This document shows positions 20,395-30,131 of a DNA stretch of 64,000 nucleotides, one piece after another. Every line of letters starts with the position of its first letter. The stretch's first letter is position 1. The notes below the pieces were generated by a model. The model was not told the origin of the DNA and did not search any database. It was given only the letters and a program-made list of their open reading frames with translations. The stretch covers positions 62,001 through 126,000 of the forward strand of contig NZ_CP107549.1 of assembly GCF_025837155.1 (NCBI RefSeq), read 5' to 3'. This DNA comes from Pseudomonas sp. Z8(2022) (GTDB lineage Bacteria > Pseudomonadota > Gammaproteobacteria > Pseudomonadales > Pseudomonadaceae). The position numbers were made by a program, and so were the translations under genes.

Positions 20395-21315
20395 ATGTTT
20401 AAAGCCTTCGATGGGGTGTCGCTCGACGCGCTGCGGGTGTTCGAGTCGGCGGCGCGCCAGCTCAGTTTCACCGCTGCCGCCAACGAGCTGGGCAGCAGCC
20501 AGCCGGCCATCAGCCAGCAGATCAAGCGCCTCGAGCAGCAACTGGCCACGCGCCTGTTCGACCGCGTCTATCGCGGCATTGTCCTGACGGAGGCTGGCGA
20601 ACTGTTGCTAGGCCATGTGCAGGAAGGGCTGACAGCCCTCGATGCGGGCCTGGCGGCGGTCACCGCGCGGCAGCAGCACGAAGTCCTGCAGGTGGCCACC
20701 GACTTCGCCTTCGCCGCCTACTGGCTGATGCCGCGCCTGCAGCGCTTCAATCGCCTGTACCCGGAGGTGGACGTCAGCCTGATCACCAGCGAGCGTGACC
20801 CGGCCACGGTGCCCAGTGACATCGACGTGGCGATCCGCTTCGGTGACGGTCGCTTCAAGCATGGCGAGGCGCATCTGCTGTTTCGCGAAGAGGTTTTCCC
20901 GGTGTGCAGCCCGCGCCTGCTCGGCGAGCGTCAGCCTCCGCTGCCGACCAAGGTGCTGACCGAGCTGCCGCTGCTGCACCTGCGCCCGGAACACCGCTCA
21001 CGCTGGTTCGAATGGGAGGGACTGTTCCGTGTCCTCGGCATCGCCAGCCCGCCGACACCAGGTGCCCTGCGCTTCGATAACTACACGCTGTTGATCCAGG
21101 CCGCCATCGCAGGGCAAGGTGTGGCCATCGGCTGGCGCCATCTGGTGGATGAACTTCTCGCTCAGGGACTGCTCTGTCGTCTGGGTGACGCTGAAGCATA
21201 TTCGGCGCTTGGCTATTACCTGGTGCTGCCCGAGCGCAAGCGTCGCCAGCGCCTGACCGCGCGTTTCGTCGACTGGCTGCAGGCCGAACTGAATTCTCCG
21301 GCAGCGAGCGTTTGA
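20395..21315 (+). CDS. LysR-family regulator of choline-sulfate use
   Basis: A 306-residue LysR protein of the GcvA/AmpR-like branch (LDALRVFESAARQLSFTAAA, then SSQPAISQQIKRLEQQL). It is divergent from betC with 112 bp between starts, a standard arrangement for control of betC and the transport genes behind it. The same pairing is annotated in many Pseudomonas genomes as the choline-sulfate utilisation regulator. The ligand is not determined from sequence. Confidence 0.85.
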   Translation: MFKAFDGVSLDALRVFESAARQLSFTAAANELGSSQPAISQQIKRLEQQLATRLFDRVYRGIVLTEAGELLLGHVQEGLTALDAGLAAVTARQQHEVLQVATDFAFAAYWLMPRLQRFNRLYPEVDVSLITSERDPATVPSDIDVAIRFGDGRFKHGEAHLLFREEVFPVCSPRLLGERQPPLPTKVLTELPLLHLRPEHRSRWFEWEGLFRVLGIASPPTPGALRFDNYTLLIQAAIAGQGVAIGWRHLVDELLAQGLLCRLGDAEAYSALGYYLVLPERKRRQRLTARFVDWLQAELNSPAASV

Positions 21316-21428
21316 TCGGACCATACTGCAATAGCCAAGCGTGAGTCCCTATACTGAGCGGCGCCGCACAGGTCGGTCTTTCTTCATTGCCGGCCGCGGC
21401 CTTTCCACTCCAACCGGTGAAGTGAACC

Positions 21429-22331
21429 GTGAAACTCCGTCATTCGATATTGGGCCTGCTGCTGTGTGGCAGCCTTGTTGTTTCGAACCTCCAGGCCGCG
21501 CCGGCCCAGCCCAAGCAGGAGCTGGCCGCAGGTAGCGCCCTGCTGATCGATCTGAAGACCGGCCAGGAACTGTATTCCAGCAACCCGGACCTGCGCCTGC
21601 CGGTTGCCTCCGTCACCAAGCTGATGACCGCCATGGTGGTACTCGACGCCAAGCTGTCGCTGGACGAGGTGCTGCCGATCACCATCCGCGACACCAAGGA
21701 AATGCAGGGCGTGTTCTCCCGCGTGCGCATCGGCAGCGAGATCACCCGCCGCGAAATGCTGCACCTGGCGCTGATGTCCTCGGAGAACCGCGCGGCTGCC
21801 AGCCTCGCTCACCATTATCCGGGTGGCCACGCGGCCTTCGTCGCGGCGATGAACGCCAAGGCCAGGGCACTGGGCATGCACAACAGCCATTTCGTCGAGC
21901 CCACCGGCCTGTCCGAGCAGAATGTCGCCACTGCGCGCGACCTGGCGCTGATGGTCAAGGCGGCCAATCAGTACCCGCTGATCCACCAGTTCAGCACCGA
22001 TTCCGAAGCCACCGTGGCCTTTCGCAAGCCCAACTACACACTGGGCTTTCGCAATACCAACGCTCTGGTGCGCAAGGCGGACTGGAACATCGACCTGAGC
22101 AAGACCGGCTTCACCAACGCCGCCGGTCGCTGCCTGGTGATGGCCACCACCATTGCCAACCGTCCGGTCGCCTTCGTGGTGCTCGGCGCCTTCGGCAAGT
22201 ACACGCACATGGCCGACGCCAACCGCCTCAAGCGCTGGATGGAGACCGGCAAGATCACTCCTGTGCCGGCCGCCGCGCTCAGCTACAAGCAGCAGAAGCT
22301 GGCCGAATGGAGCCTGCAGGCCGCGCAGTGA
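21429..22331 (+). CDS. pbpG: D-alanyl-D-alanine endopeptidase PbpG (PBP7)
   Basis: A 300-residue periplasmic serine peptidase starting at GTG, with a signal peptide cleaved near LQA-AP. The three penicillin-binding motifs are complete: SVTK (Ser61-Lys64), SEN (118-120) and KTG in LSKTGFTN. It cuts D-Ala-mDAP cross-links in peptidoglycan. Length matches PBP7/8. Confidence 0.93.
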   Translation: MKLRHSILGLLLCGSLVVSNLQAAPAQPKQELAAGSALLIDLKTGQELYSSNPDLRLPVASVTKLMTAMVVLDAKLSLDEVLPITIRDTKEMQGVFSRVRIGSEITRREMLHLALMSSENRAAASLAHHYPGGHAAFVAAMNAKARALGMHNSHFVEPTGLSEQNVATARDLALMVKAANQYPLIHQFSTDSEATVAFRKPNYTLGFRNTNALVRKADWNIDLSKTGFTNAAGRCLVMATTIANRPVAFVVLGAFGKYTHMADANRLKRWMETGKITPVPAAALSYKQQKLAEWSLQAAQ

Positions 22332-22350
22332 CCTCAAGTTGACGATGCAC

Positions 22351-22380
22351 AAAGGGCGACTCGGTGAGTCGCCCTTTTTC
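22351..22380 (+). terminator. Rho-independent terminator after pbpG
   Basis: AAAGGGCGACT and AGTCGCCCTTTT arms enclose a 4-base loop, followed by TTTC, 19 bp after the pbpG stop codon. Confidence 0.85.
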
Positions 22381-22392
22381 ATTGTGCTGTCG

Positions 22393-22451
22393 TGTAGCCC
22401 GGATGCAAGCCGGGGAAACAGTCAAAAGGCCCCGGGTTGCATCCGGGTTAC
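22393..22451. repeat. REP-like palindromic repeat
   Basis: GTAGCCCGGATGCAAGCCGG and, inverted, CCCGGGTTGCATCCGGGTTAC flank an 18-base spacer. The GTAGCCCGGATGCAA core is a familiar intergenic repeat in Pseudomonas genomes. It lies between the pbpG terminator and the next convergent gene, the expected location for such elements. Confidence 0.75.
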
Positions 22452-22477
22452 GGTCAATCTTCCTCAGTCGTGAGCCG

Positions 22478-23371
22478 TCAGCGCGGACTGCCCAGCCGCT
22501 CGCTGAGAAAGTCGAGAAAACAGGTGATGCGCGAAGCCAGCGCCGTGTTGCGGTAGTACACCGCGTTGATCGGCTGACGGGCCTCTACGCGCTGCCCGGC
22601 CAGTACCTCCACCAGGGCACCGCTGGCGCGAGCGGCCTCGGTCATGAAGTCCGACAGGCACACCAGACCCTCGCTGGCCAGAGCCAGCTCGAGAACGGTA
22701 TCGCCGCTGGAGGCACGCAGGCTCGGGGTAATGCGCCAGCGCTCGCCGAGGGCATGGCGCAGCGGCCATTCGTTGAGGCTGTCGGGCTCGGTAAAGCCGA
22801 TCAGGCTGTGCTGCGCCAGGTCTTCGGTACGTGCCGGCGTGCCATGACGCGCCAGATACGCAGGGCTGGCCAGCACCCGGCGATAGCTGTGGCACAGCGG
22901 CCGGGCGTGCAGGCTGGAATCCGGCAGGTTGCCGATACGGATGGCCAGGTCGGTACGTCGCTCCAGCAGGTCGATGATGCGGTCGTCACTGTTCAGTTCC
23001 AGCTCGATCTGCGGATAAAGCGCGCGAAATTCGCCGATCAGCGGCACTATCACGTGCAGCATGAACGGTGAGGCAGTATTGATGCGCAGGCGTCCGGCCG
23101 GCGCCTGGCGACGCAGGGCCATCTGCTCCTCGGCGTCCTCGACGCTGGCCAGGATGCGCCGTGCCTGAGACAGGAAAACCTCGCCCTCCTCGGTCAGTTC
23201 CAGGCGCCGGGTGGTGCGGCGCAGCAGGGTGACGGCGAGCTTTTCTTCCAGGCGGCTCAGTGCACGGCTGACGCCGGATGCGGTCTGATCCAGTTGTTCG
23301 GCCGCGGCGCTGATCGAGCCGCTGTCGACCACGCTGACGAAGGCGAGCATTTCTTCCAGGCTGGTCTTCAT
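22478..23371 (-). CDS. LysR-family regulator, YafC-like
   Basis: A 297-residue LysR protein of the CrgA-like branch (MLAFVSVVDSGSISAAAEQL, then QTASGVSRALSRLEEKL). It is divergent from the aldo-keto reductase gene dkgB, 195 bp between starts, as yafC is to dkgB in E. coli, and so probably regulates it. The effector is unknown. Confidence 0.87.
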   Translation of the reverse strand: MKTSLEEMLAFVSVVDSGSISAAAEQLDQTASGVSRALSRLEEKLAVTLLRRTTRRLELTEEGEVFLSQARRILASVEDAEEQMALRRQAPAGRLRINTASPFMLHVIVPLIGEFRALYPQIELELNSDDRIIDLLERRTDLAIRIGNLPDSSLHARPLCHSYRRVLASPAYLARHGTPARTEDLAQHSLIGFTEPDSLNEWPLRHALGERWRITPSLRASSGDTVLELALASEGLVCLSDFMTEAARASGALVEVLAGQRVEARQPINAVYYRNTALASRITCFLDFLSERLGSPR

Positions 23372-23566
23372 TGTTGATCTTCAGTCAAAGGTGTTTGCCG
23401 GGTTGTTGGCTTTTTCCGCATGAGTCTGGCGCGGATACTGCTCCACCTCAACTCCGCTCGCCGTCAGTGGGGTTCTGCAACCCTGCCGGATCGACGAGAC
23501 CGAACCTTCTGTCGCCGTTCCGGCCTGATGTTGACCGGCGCTTCGTAATCCAGCAGGAGATTGTTC

Positions 23567-24370
23567 ATGAAGTTCATTCCACCCTTCGGTCTCGGCACCT
23601 TCCGCCTCAAGGAACAGGTCGCCATCGACTCGGTGCGCACCGGCCTGGAGTTGGGCTACCGGCATATCGACACGGCGCAGATCTACGGCAACGAGGTTGA
23701 GGTTGGCCAGGCCATCGCCGCCAGCGGCGTGGCCCGCGACGAGTTGTTCGTCACCACCAAGATCTGGACCGAGAACCTCGGCAGCGGCCGGGTGATCGCC
23801 AGCCTGAAGGAGAGTCTGCAGCGCCTGGGGCTGGAGCGGGTCGACCTGACCTTGATCCACTGGCCGTCGCCGAATGACGAGATACCCGTGGCGCAGTATC
23901 TGGGCGAGCTGCTGGAGGCCAAACGCCAGGGCCTGACTGCAGCCATCGGCGTATCCAACTTCACCATCGCTCACCTGCGTCAGGCCATCGAGGCCGTGGG
24001 CCTGGAGGAGATCGCCACCAACCAGGTGGAAATCCATCCGCTGCTGCAGAACCGCAAACTGGTGAATTTCGCCCGTCAGCAGGGCATCCATTTGACCGCC
24101 TACATGCCGCTGGCCTACGGCAAGGTGCTGGTCGAGCCGGAAATCCAGCGCATCGCCGCCGCTCATGGCGTCAGCCCGGCGCAGGTTGCCCTGGCCTGGT
24201 CGCTGCAGCAGGGCTACACGGTGATTCCGTCCTCGACCAGGCGCGAGAATCTGGCCGCCAACCTGGCAGCTGCCGAGCTGCGCCTGAGCACCGAAGACAT
24301 GGCTGCCATCGAGGCGCTGGATCGTGGCGAGCGCGTTGCCAACCCGGGCTTTGCGCCGCGCTGGGATTGA
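23567..24370 (+). CDS. dkgB: Aldo-keto reductase, 2,5-diketo-D-gluconate reductase B type
   Basis: A 267-residue NADPH-dependent TIM-barrel reductase. The catalytic tetrad can be placed: Asp in [11 protein letters not shown], the Tyr of the same motif, Lys in TTKIW and His in LIHWPSPND. The C-terminal cofactor motif [10 protein letters not shown] is present. It resembles E. coli DkgB closely along its length; such enzymes reduce methylglyoxal and diketogluconate. The ATG at 23567 follows AGGAGA. Confidence 0.9.
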   Translation: MKFIPPFGLGTFRLKEQVAIDSVRTGLELGYRHIDTAQIYGNEVEVGQAIAASGVARDELFVTTKIWTENLGSGRVIASLKESLQRLGLERVDLTLIHWPSPNDEIPVAQYLGELLEAKRQGLTAAIGVSNFTIAHLRQAIEAVGLEEIATNQVEIHPLLQNRKLVNFARQQGIHLTAYMPLAYGKVLVEPEIQRIAAAHGVSPAQVALAWSLQQGYTVIPSSTRRENLAANLAAAELRLSTEDMAAIEALDRGERVANPGFAPRWD

Positions 24371-24443
24371 GCCGTCCGTGTGGGTGCGCATGGCGCACCT
24401 GACCACGAATGTGTGAGAGGGGCTTTAGCCGCGACTCTGGTTT

Positions 24444-25187
24444 CTATCTGCCGCCAGCTATATCGATCAGCGCCCCGGTGGTGTAGCTGGCCTTGTCGCC
24501 GAGCAGCCAGACGATCGCCTCGGCGACTTCCTCTGCGCGTCCGGCGCGACCAAGCGGTGTGGTCTTGCCGAGGCGCTCGGCGCGGTCCGGCTGGCCGCCG
24601 CTGGCGTGGATCTCGGTGTCGATCAGTCCGGGGCGGACGGCGTTGACCCGCACGCCTTCGCCGCCCAGCTCCTTGGCCAGACCGCGCGTCAGCACATCCA
24701 TGGCGCCTTTCGCTCCGGCGTAGTCGACGTACTCGAAGGGGGCGCCGAGGCTGGCCGCTATCGATGACACCAGTACCATCGAGCCCCCCTCGCCACCGCG
24801 GCTGCGGGCCATGCGGCGCGCGCCCTCGCGGGCGGTCAGGTAGCTGCCCAGGACGTTGACGTCGAACATGCGCCGCAGGCGCTCGCCACTCATTTCCAAC
24901 AGCGGCATGGGTGGGGCGACGATCCCGGCGTTGACTACCAGGCCATGCAACGGGCCGAGCTTGTCCATGGCCTCGAACAGGCGCTGCACGTCCTCTTCGG
25001 CGGCCACATCGCCGGGCAAGGCGAGGGCCTTGCCGCCCATGGCTTCGATCTGCGCCACCACTTCGTCGGCGGCGGCGCGGTCGCTGCGGTAGTTCACCCC
25101 GACCGTCCAGCCCCTGGTCGCTGCCAGGATGGCGGTGGCACGGCCAATGCCCCGACTCGCACCAGTGATCAGCAGGTTCTTGCTCAT
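24444..25187 (-). CDS. Short-chain dehydrogenase/reductase (YgfF-like)
   Basis: A 247-residue classical SDR: TGASRGIG cofactor motif at residues 8-15, NAG near residue 88, catalytic Ser in VSSIAAS and the YxxxK pair in YAGAK. Arg after the first Gly cluster suggests NADPH preference. The substrate is unknown. It stands alone, convergent with dkgB and divergent from the antiporter gene. Confidence 0.88.
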   Translation of the reverse strand: MSKNLLITGASRGIGRATAILAATRGWTVGVNYRSDRAAADEVVAQIEAMGGKALALPGDVAAEEDVQRLFEAMDKLGPLHGLVVNAGIVAPPMPLLEMSGERLRRMFDVNVLGSYLTAREGARRMARSRGGEGGSMVLVSSIAASLGAPFEYVDYAGAKGAMDVLTRGLAKELGGEGVRVNAVRPGLIDTEIHASGGQPDRAERLGKTTPLGRAGRAEEVAEAIVWLLGDKASYTTGALIDIAGGR

Positions 25188-25651
25188 ATTGGACTCCTTG
25201 AGGGTTTCGTGGGGCCTGCTTTGCGCCGATCCGGCCAGTGCCGGTCAGGCTCGCTGCATTGGTTCTATCAGAACAGGGTCAGCGCTGATAGCGGATGCAG
25301 GCTTGAGTATGTGCGCACTTTATTGGTGCGAAATGGCTGTTTGTATTGGTGCTTTGAGCATCGTTATGGGGCGTTTTTCAGATTTGTGTGTCTGGATATG
25401 GCTCTCAGTGCGTCGCAGCCCCGGATAGGCGATTGTCGGCAAGTAGAGCCCTTTGCTGGGCTCTTTGCGTTCCCGCACCTTACAAGGGCACAGGCGGCTG
25501 GATTTCCCTTGCCGTTAATCGTCGAGGGCGCAGTTTTTGCTAGTAATCAGGGGGTTGTCTCATGTTCTGGGTGCGCCGCGGGCGTACACAGTGCTGACCT
25601 GCCATCCCCTCCGCTGTAGTCATCAGTCTGGGGCTGATTTAAGGAGCCGCG
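25188..25651. other. 464-bp intergenic region between divergent SDR and antiporter genes
   Basis: I find no convincing protein gene. It holds an NtrC-like dyad (CGCAC-TTTATTG-GTGCG, 25314-25330, with another TTGGTGC half-site at about 25348) and a hairpin AGAGCCC/GGGCTCT at 25445-25464 with a weak T-tract. A ribosome site AAGGAG precedes the antiporter ATG. No good sigma-54 -24/-12 pair was found with the correct spacing. Confidence 0.5.
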
Positions 25652-27379
25652 ATGGAACACAACGTCTCACTCATCACAATGCTGGCAGGGGGCTTCGGCC
25701 TCGCGCTGATTTTCGGCTTCATCGCCGAAAAGATCCGCCTGCCAGCATTGGTCGGTTATCTGTTTGCCGGCATCGTCATGGGCCCGGCCACGCCCGGCTT
25801 CGTCGCCGATGTGGAACTGGCCCCGCAGCTGCTGGAAATCGGCGTGATGCTGCTGATGTTCGGCGTCGGTCTGCACTTTTCCCTGAAAGATCTCCTGGCC
25901 GTCAAGAAGATTGCCCTGCCTGGCGCAGTGGTACAGATGGGGCTTGCCACCGGGCTTGGGCTGGGCATCGCCAGCTGGTGGGGCTGGACCTTCGGCGAGA
26001 GCCTGCTGCTCGGCCTGTCGCTGTCCTGCGCCAGTACCGTGGTGCTGCTGAAGGCCCTGGAAACTCGCGGCATCCTCGACTCGATGAACGGCCGCATCGC
26101 CGTCGGCTGGCTGGTGGTGGAAGATCTGGCCACCGTACTGGTACTGGTTCTGCTGCCGCCGTTGGCCGGCGTACTGGGCGGTAACAGCCCGGTCGGTGAT
26201 GCCAGTCAGCCGCTATGGTATGTGCTGGGTGTCACCATGCTGCAGGTTGCCGGTTTTATCGTGGTGATGCTGGTGGTTGGTCGCCGCGTGCTGCCGTGGA
26301 TGCTGATGCAGATTGCGAAAACCGGCTCGCGTGAACTGTTCACCCTTTCCGTGGTGGCCGCTGCGATTGGCATCGCCTACGGTGCGGCCATGCTGTTCCA
26401 CGTGTCGTTCGCGCTGGGTGCGTTCTTCGCGGGTACGGTCATGCGAGAGTCGGACCTGTCGCACCGTGCGGCAGAGGAGTCCCTGCCGCTGCGCGATGCG
26501 TTCTCGGTATTGTTCTTCGTGTCCGTGGGTATGCTGTTCGATCCTGCGGTGCTGATTTCCGAACCGCTGCATGTGCTGGCCGTGGTGGCCATCGTGATTG
26601 TTGGCAAGGGCCTGGCCGCGGTATTTATCGTGCTGGCCTTCCGCTACCCGCTGAACACGGCGCTGACCGTGGCGGCGAGTCTGGCGCAAATCGGCGAGTT
26701 TTCCTTCATTCTCGCCGGCCTGGGCATGGCCTTGGGGCTGTTGCCACAGGAGGGCATGAGCCTGGTACTCGCCGGCGCGCTGATATCCATAGCGTTCAAC
26801 CCGTTGGTCTTCGGCATGATCCAGCCATTCAAGAACCTGGTGCTCAAGCGCTCGGCTCTGGCGCGGCGTCTGGAGCACCGCGCCGACCCACTGGCCGTCC
26901 TGCCGATGAGCACCGAGAAGAAATTCCTCGAAGGTCAGGTGGTCGTGGTCGGCTATGGTCGCGTGGGCCGACGCATCGTCAGGGCGCTGGGCGAGCGGAA
27001 CATCCCGTTCGTGGTGGTCGAGCAGAATCGCGAGCGCGTCGAACAGATTCGTGCCGAAGGCCTGGCCGCGGTCAGTGGTGACTCGGGTGATCCGGGCACG
27101 CTGATCCAGGCGCACATTGCCAAGGCCTCGATGCTGGTCATCGCCACACCGGATCCGATGAACGTGCAGCGCATGGTGGAAATCGCCCGTGCGCTCAACC
27201 CGGACATCGAAGTGGTGATCCGTACCCACAGTGCCGATGCCGTGCAGATCTTCCGTCGCGATGGCATTGGCGAGGTGTTCTTCGACGAAGAAGAACTGGC
27301 GCGCGGTATGAAGAACCACATCCTGTCCAAGTTTGCCCCGTCCGAGGCCGAGAGCTACAAGCCGGCTCACAATCACTGA
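25652..27379 (+). CDS. ybaL: Monovalent cation:proton antiporter, YbaL/KefB type
   Basis: A 575-residue CPA2 protein. About 12-13 membrane segments span residues 5-400, including the CPA2 signature around VGYLFAGIVMGP and the acidic WLVVEDLATV segment. A cytoplasmic RCK domain begins near residue 427 (VVVVGYGRVGRR, a GxGxxG nucleotide site). It closely follows E. coli YbaL in sequence order. Members exchange K+ or Na+ for H+, gated by nucleotide or glutathione ligands. Direct substrate is not proven. Confidence 0.92.
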   Translation: MEHNVSLITMLAGGFGLALIFGFIAEKIRLPALVGYLFAGIVMGPATPGFVADVELAPQLLEIGVMLLMFGVGLHFSLKDLLAVKKIALPGAVVQMGLATGLGLGIASWWGWTFGESLLLGLSLSCASTVVLLKALETRGILDSMNGRIAVGWLVVEDLATVLVLVLLPPLAGVLGGNSPVGDASQPLWYVLGVTMLQVAGFIVVMLVVGRRVLPWMLMQIAKTGSRELFTLSVVAAAIGIAYGAAMLFHVSFALGAFFAGTVMRESDLSHRAAEESLPLRDAFSVLFFVSVGMLFDPAVLISEPLHVLAVVAIVIVGKGLAAVFIVLAFRYPLNTALTVAASLAQIGEFSFILAGLGMALGLLPQEGMSLVLAGALISIAFNPLVFGMIQPFKNLVLKRSALARRLEHRADPLAVLPMSTEKKFLEGQVVVVGYGRVGRRIVRALGERNIPFVVVEQNRERVEQIRAEGLAAVSGDSGDPGTLIQAHIAKASMLVIATPDPMNVQRMVEIARALNPDIEVVIRTHSADAVQIFRRDGIGEVFFDEEELARGMKNHILSKFAPSEAESYKPAHNH

Positions 27380-27396
27380 CCGGCGGGCAGACACGA

Positions 27397-27430
27397 GCCG
27401 CTGGCGGAGCAATCCGTCAGCGGCTTTTTC
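27397..27430 (+). terminator. Rho-independent terminator after ybaL
   Basis: GCCGCTG-CGGA / TCCG-CAGCGGC stem (one bulged base in each arm) followed by TTTTTC, 17 bp after the antiporter stop codon. Confidence 0.85.
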
Positions 27431-27551
27431 ATGAGCGCCGTTCTGGCCAGTATCGGGCCGGGGGCTGCCTGTGCTGGAAAGCTTCGATCAGCCGGTGCGG
27501 ATCTTCATCGCCAGGAATCAATTGAAGGCCAAACGCCGACCTTCTCCTGCC
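27429..27551 (-). pseudogene. Possible C-terminal gene remnant, unrecognised
   Basis: A 40-codon minus-strand frame with no start reads like a natural protein end (...LIPGDEDPHRLIEAFQHRQP..., stop at 27429-27431) and is cut upstream by a stop at 27552. Its stop overlaps the end of the ybaL terminator. I do not recognise the family. The rest of the 27380-27782 gap shows nothing beyond an AGGA ribosome site before the next gene. Confidence 0.3.
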
Positions 27552-27782
27552 TCAAGAGGGATATGAGCGCAGCGCTTTTTGCCTTGTCTCGCTAATCCCT
27601 GCGCGGCCACCCAGCGCCAGCCGAGTTGCAAAAGCGGATCGGAACCATCGTGGCGTCGCCTAACCTAAACATTATCCTCGCCGGTAATGGAATACCGCCG
27701 GCGGCGGAATCGGGTTTGGGGATCCGGCTGCCTTGCTCTGTCCTCGCGCCCCTTTCGAAAACGCGACCATAGGACGATACCC

Positions 27783-29249
27783 GTGTCTGCACTTCTCGAA
27801 GCCTTTTCCGGCTGGCTATGGAGCTACCTCGCCATTCCCATGCTGCTGCTCAGCGGGGCGTACCTGTCCTTCGTCTGCCGTGGCGTGCAGATCCGCCTGA
27901 TTCCGGAAATGTTCCGGGTCATTACCGAGCGCAATCATGGCGACAAGCAGGCCATCTCCTCGTTCAAGGCCTTCACCATTTCCGCCGCCTCCCGTGTCGG
28001 CACTGGCAATATCGCCGGGGTGGCCACTGCCATCGCTCTCGGCGGGCCGGGGGCAGTGTTCTGGATGTGGATGGTGGCGCTGCTCGGCGGAGCAACCTCC
28101 TTCGTGGAGTCGACCCTAGGCCAGTTGTACAAGTCCGAAAAGGAGTATCGCTACCACGGCGGGCCTGCCTACTACATCCAGCGTGCGCTGGGCTGGCGCT
28201 GGCTTGCGGTGATCTTCGCGGTGATGATCAGCATCACCTACGGCCTGGTGTTCAACTCGGTGCAGGCCAACTCCATTGTCGATGCCATGCAGACCTCGTT
28301 CGGCGGCGAAGGTGGCAGCGAGACACTGGCCTGGGGCATCGGTATCGTGCTGACTGTGCTCACCGGACTGATCATCTTCGGTGGCGTGCAGACCATCTCC
28401 AAGGTTTCGGTGACGGTGGTACCAGTGATGGCCGTGCTGTATCTGGGCATCGGCGCGCTGGTCATTCTGCTCAATATCGATCGCGTGCCGGCAATGTTCG
28501 GCGAGATCTTCACGCATGCCTTTGGCCTTCGTGAAATCGCCAGCGGCGGGGTCGGTGCGGCGATCATGATGGGCGTGCGGCGCGGCCTGTTCTCCAACGA
28601 GGCGGGCATGGGATCGGTGCCCAATGCCAGCGCCACGGCCTCCGTCTCGCATCCGGTCAAGCAGGGCCTGGTACAGACGCTGGGGGTGTACTTCGACACC
28701 CTGGTGATCTGCACCATGACGGCAGTGATCATCCTGCTGGCGGACCCCAGCCACGCCTATGGCGACCAGACCCTCGGCGCCAGCCTCACGCAATGGGCAC
28801 TGGCCGCGGAACTGGGCAACTGGGCGATCCACTTCCTGAGCTTTGCCATCCTGCTGTTTGCCTTCACCTCGGTGATCGGCAACTACTACTACGGCGAATC
28901 GAACATCCAGTACATGTTCGGCGGCAAGCTGTGGCTGCAACCGTTCCGCGTGCTGGTGCTGGCCTTTGTACTGATCGGCTCTGTGGCCAAGGTTTCGGTG
29001 GTGTGGGCCATGGCCGATGTGTTCATGCCCCTGCTGGCGCTGACCAACCTGATCGCCATCGTACCGCTGGCCGGCATCGTCGCACGGCTGCTCAAGCATT
29101 ACCGGGATCAGCGCCGTCAGGGTGTGGAGCCGGTGTTTCACCGCGACGACATGCCGGATCTGAAGAACATCGAATGCTGGGATGGCAGCGACCATGTCAC
29201 GCGCGCCGAGACCTACGGTGATGCTGCGGTGAGGGCGCTGAAGAACTGA
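27783..29249 (+). CDS. Sodium:alanine/glycine symporter (AGCS family)
   Basis: A 488-residue membrane carrier with about 10-11 hydrophobic segments. Family motifs are clear: ISAASRVGTGNIAGVATAIA early, GGPAYYIQ, and GLFSNEAGMGSVPNASATA in the C-terminal half. It imports alanine or glycine with Na+. I use the GTG at 27783, preceded by AGGA, because upstream in-frame sequence is not membrane-like. It ends in a strong bidirectional terminator shared with trpA. Confidence 0.93.
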   Translation: MSALLEAFSGWLWSYLAIPMLLLSGAYLSFVCRGVQIRLIPEMFRVITERNHGDKQAISSFKAFTISAASRVGTGNIAGVATAIALGGPGAVFWMWMVALLGGATSFVESTLGQLYKSEKEYRYHGGPAYYIQRALGWRWLAVIFAVMISITYGLVFNSVQANSIVDAMQTSFGGEGGSETLAWGIGIVLTVLTGLIIFGGVQTISKVSVTVVPVMAVLYLGIGALVILLNIDRVPAMFGEIFTHAFGLREIASGGVGAAIMMGVRRGLFSNEAGMGSVPNASATASVSHPVKQGLVQTLGVYFDTLVICTMTAVIILLADPSHAYGDQTLGASLTQWALAAELGNWAIHFLSFAILLFAFTSVIGNYYYGESNIQYMFGGKLWLQPFRVLVLAFVLIGSVAKVSVVWAMADVFMPLLALTNLIAIVPLAGIVARLLKHYRDQRRQGVEPVFHRDDMPDLKNIECWDGSDHVTRAETYGDAAVRALKN

Positions 29250-29262
29250 GCGAAGAAGCGTT

Positions 29263-29306
29263 CAGGCATAAAAAACCGCTGCACATGCAGCGGTTTTTTA
29301 TGCCTG
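29263..29306. terminator. Bidirectional terminator (AGCS gene / trpA)
   Basis: A perfect inverted repeat with 21-bp arms (CAGGCATAAAAAACCGCTGC plus A and its complement) around a 2-base loop. The A-run and T-run inside the arms suit termination from both convergent genes. Confidence 0.95.
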
Positions 29307-29321
29307 GGCAGTGGCTTGCGA

Positions 29322-30131
29322 TCAGCGTCGCGCGCCGCGTACCCCTTCGGCCAGTTCGCGGCACAGGCCGAGCACGCCGTCGATGGCCTGCTGCGGGCTT
29401 TTCGCCTCGGCGATCTTGTCGATCAGCGCCGAGCCGACCACCGCGCCTTCGGCGCGCTTGGCCACTTCGGCAGCATGGGCCGGGGTGCGGATGCCGAAAC
29501 CGATGCACACCGGCAGATCGGTATGACGGCGCAGGCGAGTCACCGCTTCCTCGACGTGATCCATGGTCGCCGCACCGGCGCCGGTTACGCCGGCCACCGA
29601 CACGTAGTAGACGAAGCCGGAGCTGCCGGCCAGCACGGTCGGCAGGCGCTCGTCGTCGGTGGTCGGGGTGGTCAGGCGGATGAAGTCGATGCCTGCGCTC
29701 TGCGCCGGTTCACACAGCTCATCGTTGTGCTCCGGCGGCACGTCGACCACGATCAGTCCGTCGACACCGGCAGCCTTGGCATCGGCGATGAAGCGCTCCA
29801 CGCCGTAGACGAAGATCGGGTTGTAGTAGCCCATCAGTACCAGCGGCGTGCTTTGGTTGCCTTCGCGGAATTCGCGAACCATCTGCAACGTCTGTTTCAT
29901 GTCCTGCCTGCCGGCCAGCGCGCGGATGTTGGCGAGCTGGATGGCCGGGCCGTCGGCCATCGGGTCGGTGAACGGCATGCCCAGCTCGATCACATCGGCA
30001 CCGGCTTCCGGCAGGCCCTTGAGGATGCTCAGCGAGGTGGCGTAGTCGGGGTCGCCGGCGGTGATGAAGGTCACCAGCGCGGCGCGGTTTTCCGCTTTCA
30101 GTTCGGCAAAACGGTTCTGCAGGCGGCTCAT
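29322..30131 (-). CDS. trpA: Tryptophan synthase alpha subunit
   Basis: A 269-residue TIM barrel that splits indole-3-glycerol phosphate to indole and glyceraldehyde-3-phosphate. The catalytic acids fall at the canonical numbers: Glu49 in DVIELGMPF and Asp60 in DPMADGP. Its ATG overlaps the trpB stop codon (ATGA), so the 1:1 subunits are translationally coupled. Confidence 0.97.
   Translation of the reverse strand: MSRLQNRFAELKAENRAALVTFITAGDPDYATSLSILKGLPEAGADVIELGMPFTDPMADGPAIQLANIRALAGRQDMKQTLQMVREFREGNQSTPLVLMGYYNPIFVYGVERFIADAKAAGVDGLIVVDVPPEHNDELCEPAQSAGIDFIRLTTPTTDDERLPTVLAGSSGFVYYVSVAGVTGAGAATMDHVEEAVTRLRRHTDLPVCIGFGIRTPAHAAEVAKRAEGAVVGSALIDKIAEAKSPQQAIDGVLGLCRELAEGVRGARR

Noticed and set aside
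25445..25470. Hairpin AGAGCCC/GGGCTCT considered as an sRNA terminator.
   Set aside because: The T-tract is weak and no convincing promoter precedes it; kept only as a note in the intergenic entry.
25495..25520. TGGATTTCCCTTGC considered as a -24/-12 element for the antiporter gene.
   Set aside because: Spacing between GG and GC is 9, one short, and the CAC part is missing.
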